The notes beneath the pieces are model-generated. The model made no database searches, had not been told where the DNA came from, and saw only the letters and a list, made by a program, of their open reading frames with translations. From Echinarachnius parma (Eukaryota; Echinodermata; Echinoidea; Clypeasteroida; Echinarachniidae): a stretch of 64,000 nt of DNA. The stretch is taken from positions 32,155 through 96,154 of the forward strand of contig JBAMJV010009349.1 of NCBI GenBank assembly GCA_037951105.1. The letters run 5' to 3'. Within the stretch, counting starts at the first letter, position 1, and each line of letters opens with the position of its first letter. A program made the position numbers and the translations under genes. Positions 56,860-64,000 of this stretch are shown here, one piece after another.

Positions 56860-57142
56860 TAGGCGGTACCCAGGGCAAGGGTGGGTTGAAACCCCCCTTG
56901 ATACAAAAAAATGACCAAAAAAGGGGGGATCAAAACCCCCTTTACCATTTGTAAAGGTCTCGAGACCACTCTTCGAAACAATTTAACGGACACCCCCGCT
57001 TACACGACAGTCAACCAATAGTCTCGGTCTCAGCTTCGAACCCCCCCCCCCCCCCTTCGAAATATTTTTTTGACCGACACCCCCCTTAAAAAATTTTGGT
57101 CGGCGAAATAACCCCTCTTAAAACATTCTTGGGTACGCCAGT
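56860..57142. mobile_element. Short element with GGCGTACCC-type ends
   Basis: TAGGCGGTACCCAGGG on the left pairs with TTGGGTACGCCAGTG on the right. The interior repeats ACCCCCCTT and CGGCGAAATAACCCC blocks and has a C-tract at about 57041-57056. A related segment starts at 63437 (TAGGCGTACCCATGGGG) and carries the matching GACGAAATAACCCCC. Confidence 0.6.
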
Positions 57143-57890
57143 GCTTAGATGTCAGACATTAATCTAGAAATATATGTTTTTAATGTATTTTCCTTGCAAC
57201 AGTATACAACGCATTATTTAGCATTTCTAAAGCATAAAGCATAAAGTACTAACACGTAATACTAATACATGGTATGCATTATAATATACACGAATAATGA
57301 GCAACGTGATGTAGCAGAAACTTTGAGCCTCATAAAACAAGCTGTATCAATGTTACTAGATCTGAAAACTTGCATTTTGATGACTAGTATTTCCTCAAAA
57401 CTGCTTTAAGTATATACACAGTACATGTTTTGTATATCAACTTATCCAACAGTTGTTCACTTTTTACTTTGTCGCACTGTTCGCTAGGATCATCAATGAA
57501 AAGTGTATTATTTACATAATATACATAAGCCTGTACATCATAATTACTTGCAAGCATTGTAATTAAAAGCATACTTCAGTGTACTTATTGTTGCAATACA
57601 AACACAAGCAACATTTTGATACCTGTACTCGGGAACGGAGAATACGAGTACACATACAATACACAATTAATCAAATAATAACTAAATAATACAAATCGAA
57701 TGAGGAATATCAAGGGTGGCCTTGTAGCGAAATAGATACATTATGTAGCCTCGTTTTATAACATGTATATGATATATGGTGTACTATACGCATGATGACA
57801 ATGGAAATCTGACATTACATTTAATACTGCATTACTAAAACAAAACAAAGCAGAACAAAAAAGAATAACATTCTTGAACATATGTTATGG
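57143..57890. other. Intergenic DNA, nothing recognised
   Basis: AT-rich sequence without coding signal. Confidence 0.5.
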
Positions 57891-57894
57891 TTAA

Positions 57895-58551
57895 AGGTAA
57901 CCTTGAGTATTGGTAATTTCCAAAATGCCCCCCAAAAATTAATTGTAACTGAATTGGTTGATTTCAATTCCATATGAAAGATCATCGAAAAAAAAACCAT
58001 GGGAAATAATAATAATTCCCATACAAATGGTCTAATTGTTGTGAAATTTGCTTTCAAAATATTATATAAAAGTGATTGACGTCCGGGTATCACTGTTTAG
58101 AGAACGCTAGCGCGGGCGCTAGCGGTCTAGGTCTTCGTAATACGGGACTGAAAATTAATATTTGTGTCCACGCTAATTGTGCTTAAATCTATACGTATGA
58201 TACGGTACTTACCACCAATTCACTCTCCAATATGTGATCCAACTATCGGGTGGTTTTAAATTATGATTTTCCCCTCCATTCCGCAAAAAATCAGTGAAAT
58301 ATGCGCCTCTTCGACTTTTCTCCATGTGTTAGCGCGCAACTCCGAACCGATTTTGAACGAAAGATGATCGTGATGGCCGCCGCGGCGCGCAGGCCGATGC
58401 GAAAGGCGTACGGGGCGTGCGATACAGTCCCGAATAGGAGGACCTAGAACGCTAGCGCTTCGCGCTAGCGTTCTCTAGAGTTAATTTGACACTTTGGTAT
58501 GAAACAATTTTGGTTACTAAAGTTAAGTTTGACCAATACTCACCGTCATCT
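57895..58551. mobile_element. TTAA-flanked element, family F, carrying a nested inverted repeat
   Basis: The 657-bp element lies between TTAA at 57891-57894 and 58552-58555. The ends AGGTAACCTTGAGTATTGGT and the complement of AGATGACGGTGAGTATTGGT match in the inner ten bases and more loosely at the tip. A second inverted-repeat unit (58099-58476) is inside. Confidence 0.65.
58099..58476. mobile_element. CpG-rich inverted-repeat unit with GCGCTAGC palindromes
   Basis: The arms AGAGAACGCTAGCGC to GGGACTG (58099-58150) and their complement (58425-58476) are about 52 bp long, and each holds an internal GCTAGCGC palindrome pair. The centre is unusually CpG-rich, including GCCGCCGCGGCGCGC near 58376. 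It may be a miniature element or a CpG-rich regulatory segment. Confidence 0.7.
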
Positions 58552-58555
58552 TTAA

Positions 58556-59379
58556 GTATTTTAAGCTCTAAGAAACATTTATGTATTTAGCGCTATATTA
58601 GAAATTGTATTGTATTGTATTGTATATTTTTCTGAAAAAAAGAAAACGTGAAAGCGTAAACTTCATAGTAAAATCTAAAATGAATCGATGCAGTTATTTT
58701 CTCCAAATGTTTCTTTTACGTATTATATTTGCCATTTTCTATGGGTTCATGTGCAAAGAAGTTAGAAACAATTCACGTTTGCCTCTAATATGCAAATTCA
58801 TGCATATAATTGAATATAATTGAATATAATTGAATATCATATGCTAATAGAAACCTCCATTAAACAGATAACACAGGTTCGTTTTATATATTTTGGGACA
58901 ACACAATGAATTCAATCGTATACTTCATTTCCACAATTTGAAAAAGAGCAGGTTCTTGAGAATTAAAACAAATATGTCTAATACACTGTACTAAACCGAA
59001 CACAACAAGTAACTTACCCCCTAAGCAATAGCCCATAATTTCATAACCAAGAATCGTTTCAAGATTTTGTCTTGCCAAGATATCCCTATGGTAGTTAATG
59101 TGTAAACATAAGAGGTAACCATTAATGCATGGTTGAGTGAGCACACATTACAGACACAATAGTTCTATTTCAAAATTCGCAAAAGTATTATCATCATTAC
59201 AAATGATTTAGAATTGGAAAATTAAAAAATGCAAGCTGTTTTACAATTGCAATTAATGCATTTTACCACATGTGCCATAACAAGCCCAAAATGAATGGAT
59301 TATCAAACAGCATTGTTTCATAAACCATAATTCATGCATTCCGCCACAACAGTGTACAGGCACGCGAAATACCTTGTGA
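58556..59379. other. Intergenic DNA, nothing recognised
   Basis: No coding signal; short TATAATTGAA repeats near 58806-58836. Confidence 0.5.
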
Positions 59380-60720
59380 CTTTTGAATTGGGCAATTTTA
59401 TTATATAAATTATCACAAATCTCAGTTAAACATGTTGCGGTTGAGTGATTGGGTGTAAAACCCGATTGGCGCTCAGTCAAGAGAGTGACCTTCTTTTTCA
59501 ATATATTTAAGGAGTTGTGAATGGACTGCTTTTTCAAATACTTTTGTCACTACCGATAACAATGATATAGGACGAAAATAATATGTCATAAGTAAGCTTA
59601 TTCTCAGGTATGGGTACTATTTTTGCAAGTTTACACGACTGGGGAAAACTTCCCATACATAAAGATTCATTAAATATACTCCGCACAAAAAGAAACAGGA
59701 CACTTATTTAAGACAACATATCTCATATTTTTTAACGATAAAATATATGTTATTGTATATCAAATTAAAGATAAAATTGCCCTCTTCAATATTAGCATAG
59801 AATCCAGGGGAAATCCTTCATGCATGACTTGTCACGGTCTATTAACCACCGCAAGGTCTGTTTTAAATGTTGACAAGCATGATATAAACGCTATATTCAT
59901 GACATGGCATAATTATCTAATTACAAATGTGATCTTTTTTTGTTTCATCTCAATAGAAAAAGTGTAAATGTAGACAAATTAAGAACGTTCTAGGTTTATT
60001 TTGGCTAAGTGGTGGCTAAGGTTTATTCGTCAAAACTACAGTTTGTGCCCTTATTTCAGCATGAAACTTGGTATAAATTCTTCTCAACAATTCTACCGTA
60101 GTCCAAAAATCTTCAAAATCTGATGTCACCCTTGTTCAACCATTTGGGCAGTCTCTAACATGTCACTTCTCTAGGTAACTGGTTGAAATTGCAAGGGACA
60201 CAGGAAACAGACAAGCTTTATGCCCCAAAACAGACCAATATGTTGATCTTCTCATAACCTGGCACTGTTTTATTGGAAAATGTGTATTTTTGAAGTTTGT
60301 TCATAACAATAAGGTTGAATAGTGTCATAAAAGACTTGCCCGCACATTTTGTTTCAAGCAAGACGTTTACTCATTGCAATCGAATGGTGCAGTCATCCAT
60401 TGTTTTTGCTATTTTTGAAAACCGACCTTGCTATTGTTAATTGATCATGTCAGTTCGTGCATGAACGACTACACCTTTAATTTATATTTTGCCTGTCGAG
60501 GACTAAATTTCCATTGATTTGATATATGATAATGTACACTCTGTCGTACATAAATATTAAATATTTCAACTTAAACAAGTGTCCTGTTTCTTTTTGTGCC
60601 GATAATATGCGCCAGTGGTATAGCGATGTGACGAGCACTGATTTTCAAAATGCTGGGATGCAGATCATCAAGTCCCATCGACTTTGTGCAATCTAGATTA
60701 CTTAATTCCTTCTGAAAAAT
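59380..60720 (-). pseudogene. Non-LTR retrotransposon reverse transcriptase fragment, frameshifted and interrupted
   Basis: On the minus strand, conceptual translation gives LSNLDCTKSMGLDDLHPSIL, ending near LAHI (about 60715-60605). It resumes at IFNESLCMGSFPQSCKLAKI (from about 59676), then FRPISLLSVVTKVFEKAVHS in another frame, then LLTERQSGFTPNHSTATCL in a third. These are the ordered N-terminal palm/finger motifs of LINE reverse transcriptases. At least two frameshifts and stops inactivate it, and endonuclease and C-terminal parts are missing. A 924-bp element splits it exactly between the His-Ile and Phe-Asn codons. CR1/Jockey-like is a guess. Confidence 0.75.
59679..60602. mobile_element. 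TA-flanked element inserted in the reverse transcriptase pseudogene
   Basis: The ends CGCACAAAAAGAAACAGGAC (after CTC) and the complement of GGCACAAAAAGAAACAGGAC are near-perfect inverted repeats continuing through ACTT-TTTAAG. TA lies on both sides (59677-59678 and 60603-60604). Removing the element with one TA restores the flanking LINE reading frame, which proves the insertion point. It is 924 bp with no transposase, so it is likely a non-autonomous Tc1/mariner-type element. Confidence 0.85.
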
Positions 60721-60824
60721 ATTTCTTCAAAACAAAAGATAGATCATGCCAATTGAAGGTGTCTCAAACAATTTTCTTTTTGTTGATTTTTAGCTATATT
60801 ATTTTGATTAAAACAGTACCAATA

Positions 60825-60950
60825 TATCGGAAATAATATCGCTAGTGATATTCGTTTGTCTCGCAATGTATGTCAAGTAGGAATCTAAAAGATCATGACG
60901 TTTCGTGTGCCGCTGCAACACTTTGTCAAATGATATAATCTAATGTAGAC
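60825..60950. repeat. Second copy of the dispersed ~120-bp repeat
   Basis: Same orientation as 46580-46735, with TATCGGAAATAATATCGCTA, TCTCGCAATGTATG and GACGTTTCGTGTGCCGCTGC. It starts about 100 bp upstream of the reverse transcriptase remnant in the direction of that gene, so it might be part of the same element or of a neighbouring one. Confidence 0.6.
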
Positions 60951-61019
60951 AATCGGTATTTATGCTCTACCGTGGCTCCAAACGCAGAATCTCACATAAG
61001 CGAGCACGTTCCCAATAGG

Positions 61020-61215
61020 TCAAAAACGGGCCGCGTCGATTGGCCGGCGTACACGGGCACCCAACCAATCAACGGGACACTGGTTCGGTCCGCCTATCGA
61101 ACCAGCATACGATACGTCGCCATGACACTCCCCTACCATCCGGCCCCCACTGGTTGATTCGAACCCACGGTCGAGCCGAGCCACCTTCTTGCTACAACGC
61201 CCATATCTACGTATC
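61020..61215 (-). repeat. Possible tRNA-derived SINE
   Basis: On the minus strand AGGTGGCTCGGCTCGACC followed by GTGGGTTCGAATCAACC resembles a shortened A box and a good Pol III B box (GGTTCGAATC). The following ~150 bp is GC-richer than the surroundings. No second copy is seen here and no intact tRNA fold can be drawn. Confidence 0.3.
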
Positions 61216-61219
61216 AATT

Positions 61220-63112
61220 TCAGGGCAGGGCGCCCGTATGTTCAATCAATAATAGTAGATTATACTGTGATACTCTAAAGCTTACAGCATGACACACAAT
61301 CGAACATTTCATTTTTTTTCTTCTTGTGTTCACTTCATACATAAAAGATTCATGAGCTACCTTATCAACTCTACTAAATAAATCATAACAGAGCGTTTAC
61401 TCCAAAACTTCCGTAACATAGACATCGAGAATAGCTAACTTGTTTACAAACATACAAACACGAGTAAATCCCTAGATTTAACGTATTAACAGGTGACTAA
61501 CATGACGTAAATTCGAATAGCATCATAACATTTAACATTACGATTACCTTTGGCTATGTCGATCTTCGATATTGGCCACGTTCATCCATGGCAGATGCAA
61601 AGTCATTTAGTGTAGTTTTGTCAGTGCATAATAGTTCTCAGTTAGTTTGCGTAACTTGTGTATTAAGTTACGTACGTTTTTAACCCTTTTAACCCTTCAC
61701 TGCTAGATTGTTGTAATCATGATAGAGTTAATACAGGGCCCAAGAGGTTCCCTTTGGCAATGGGTTAATAATAGCAGCCATAATGTGGAAACAATGCACT
61801 GCATGGGTTTTGTTATATATAACAATACAGTTAGAGTAAACATTGCGATGTGTTTTATGTCGTCCGGGTGATAGCATATCCAGGGGGTAATCAACATCGA
61901 GGTGGGGTATCTTCCAGCATGCCAGGGGGGTACTATTGCACATTTCCCATTTATCAAACAAGTTACTTTACTAACGATACTATCGGGTTACAAATACTTT
62001 TGTATTATGTTTGTTCTGATTTCGGTCGATCGCATTGGAGTTGGACGAGGAGTTAATAAAACATGTATTACTCTGAGCTGATATGTCAACTGAGTGATGT
62101 GTGGAGATTCATTGCATGAATGTCGTATTACTGTGTAATGAGCGAAACTACAAAGTAATATGTGCTAACTAATTGCACTTAGGCCTACTTCACACACAGG
62201 TGAAAGTGTCCCATGGAGACTTTCAAATCCGAATATTTTAAGCATGAATATGTACATAACGCAATAAAAATCGTAAAAAACGGAAACCTGTTCCTTGCTT
62301 CTATTAGTAATTCAAGACAACAAATATGCGAGAACCGATAAAGTTCTTAGTAAGTTTTGTGTAGATAATGCAAATTTACCAGATCTCTTTAAAGTGAAAT
62401 GCTGCATTAATTTTTGTTTTGCAATGAAAGAATGAAAATGAGAGATACCATGCGCGAGCATTTGAGTAAAACAACAACAACGATTGTTACACAATATAAT
62501 AATTGCAGTTCGTATTTGGGACTAATCGTGACGTCACTAATGAGATGTCTTCACTATGATTATAATTGTTGTCCAAGAATCAACATTAAATTTTTTGTAT
62601 TGCTGTGAAAACTATCAGAATACTAGACACATGTTTTTTGTTAGCAAATCACAATAAGAAATAAGCACAGTTTCATGTACAAAACTGAAGGCGGGTTGCT
62701 CGTGAATCATGTTACGATTCGATCGCTCATTTCTACACATATATACATGATCTCCTGCCGAATAAACTGCTCTACAACATGTTGCTGTTTTGTAATGTTG
62801 GCGTTCCTTCAAAATGAATTATATTTACGCCATAAAACTGAATAATTTATAAACAATCATATCATGGTACAAATTATTGTATATAACACATCGTTTTATT
62901 CACATTTATTTTAATGGAGCTCCTACTATCTATGCTGCCTGTCCATCCCTCAAATCCGACTTAACCGTGTATCATCTGGTGCAGACTTCTCATCTCGTTG
63001 ACTTACAGGGTATGTGTGCAAGCCGAACCTAGATACCTCAGATCAAGGACGTACTATAATGCTCAGATGCTCGAAGATGAGGTGTCAGGTGCGATCTATG
63101 TTGGCTTGGTAC
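61220..63112. other. Intergenic DNA with repeat remnants
   Basis: 62265-62397 resembles the right end of family B (AAACCTGTTCCTTGCTTCTA, AGATCTCTTTAAAG). Near 61716 a diverged CAAGAGGTTCCCTTTGGCAA motif belongs to the small dispersed family noted near 29100 and 32384. No gene recognised. Confidence 0.5.
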
Positions 63113-63256
63113 GAACAGTCACGTTCACGTCACGTTCACGTCACGTTCAGGTTCTGTACCTTTTGTGAAACAGGTCACCCAAATCTACGAACAGTCACGT
63201 TCACGTCACGTTCAGTTTCTGTACCTTTTGTGAAACAGGTCACCCAAATCTACGAA
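63113..63256 (+). repeat. ~70-bp tandem repeat, two copies, with internal CACGTT iterations
   Basis: The unit runs from CGAACAGTCACGTTCACGTC through TTCTGTACCTTTTGTGAAAC to CACCCAAATCTA. The first copy has an extra CACGTCACGTT iteration. An open + frame crosses it but is repeat-driven. Confidence 0.8.
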
Positions 63257-64000
63257 GTGTAGGGTAACGTGACCCAACAATTTGTTGACCTGCTATATGC
63301 AATCTACGAAAGCTCACGTAAATTGCCACTGGCGTTTAAAAAAATAACGTAAATTGTCATTGAGAAGAGACTAATGGCAAAATAGCTGGTTCAGGCCGAA
63401 GATGTCGTGAAATGAATGAAACAAAATGTACCATTCATAGGCGTACCCATGGGGGCGGGTGGGGGGGGTGTACCCCAAAAATACTGTTTTGGCTGTTTTT
63501 AATTGACTCCAAATATCTACAGCTAACCCCGCCCCCCCCCCCCCCCCCCCCGCTCAAAGAAATTTGGCTGACGAAATAACCCCCTCTCCTTCCCCTTTGA
63601 AAAAAAAAAACATGTGTGCGGCCACTGCTACCATTACTCAGTGTACTAATGATGCAGCTAATGCTAGTGAAACTAATACAATGAAATGTACAAATATATA
63701 ATGTACAATAAAAATATAAAATTATATAATAAAGTATTGTGTATGGTGTTAGGAAAAGCGCATACAGGATGATAATGACACAGCTAGACAAATGCATGCA
63801 CACCCAGACACAATGGTATAGGTTATACCCTCCCATACACGCAAATTATACGTACACAAAAAACAAACATGTAATAAAAACAACAACAAATGAAAGTCCC
63901 CCTTTATAAAAATAGCGAAATAATTTTAACGAATAGGTTTTGAGCAAAATAACTTGTTTCTACACGTATTGATTACTAGTGTGTGATAATAAAATTCAGT
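63257..64000. other. Intergenic DNA with a C-tract element fragment
   Basis: 63437-63600 shares ends and the GACGAAATAACCCCC block with 56860-57142 and has a C-tract at about 63530-63552. Nothing coding is recognised up to the window edge. Confidence 0.5.

Noticed and set aside
61703..62056. Overlapping frames of 68-84 codons
   Set aside because: No conserved motif; two overlapping minus frames and one plus frame of similar length point to chance.

Overview
The window looks like nuclear DNA of an animal, most likely a marine invertebrate. It is AT-rich and gene-poor, has spliceosomal introns, many homopolymer G/C tracts, and many short inverted-repeat elements. The transposon families present (PIF/Harbinger with a MADF partner, EnSpm/CACTA with a zinc-finger 'NPLG' protein, TTAA-flanked elements) are common in echinoderms, hemichordates, lancelets, cnidarians and fish. 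I cannot name the species. There is no bacterial-style operon, CRISPR array or rRNA.

Layout. 1-2127 has no recognisable gene. 2137-9750 is a roughly 7.6 kb PIF/Harbinger-type DNA transposon. It carries two convergent, apparently intact spliced genes: a HARBI1-like DDE nuclease (+, 2 exons, 441 aa) and a MADF-BESS DNA-binding partner (-, 4 exons, 478 aa). It also has subterminal arrays of short CACGCA-type repeats and promoter hairpins. 9766-35240 is a repeat landscape: several TTAA-flanked non-autonomous elements, a TA-flanked element with ~215 bp inverted ends, a 39-bp minisatellite, a ~275-bp satellite with higher-order structure, a second ~250-bp satellite split by a transposon, and a 1.43 kb foldback hairpin with ~665-bp arms.

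35241-44906 is interpreted as one ~9.7 kb EnSpm/CACTA-type element. Its ends are matching CACTGTTA termini, both with subterminal CCAAT-ATTGG motifs, and it holds a 358-codon gene for a four-finger C2H2 protein whose transposase domain appears cut off just after the conserved NPLG motif. Four smaller elements are nested in it. 45000-49530 is repeats and spacer.

49545-51575 is the only clear host-type gene: a single-exon type I membrane protein with a leucine-rich-repeat ectodomain, one transmembrane segment and a short tail ending in a possible PDZ ligand. 51576-64000 is again intergenic. It holds more inverted-repeat elements and a frameshifted non-LTR reverse transcriptase pseudogene (-, about 59380-60720) split in its reading frame by a TA-flanked 924-bp element.

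How it fits together. The two complete gene sets are selfish. In the Harbinger element the nuclease and the MADF partner are expected to act together on the subterminal repeats. The EnSpm-type protein would have used its zinc fingers on the CCAAT-like arrays but now seems truncated. The many short elements are non-autonomous and depend on enzymes encoded elsewhere. The main new-looking features are the symmetric subterminal arrays of the two large transposons, at least seven TTAA-flanked families in 64 kb, the TIR-bounded C-rich minisatellite, and the giant foldback.
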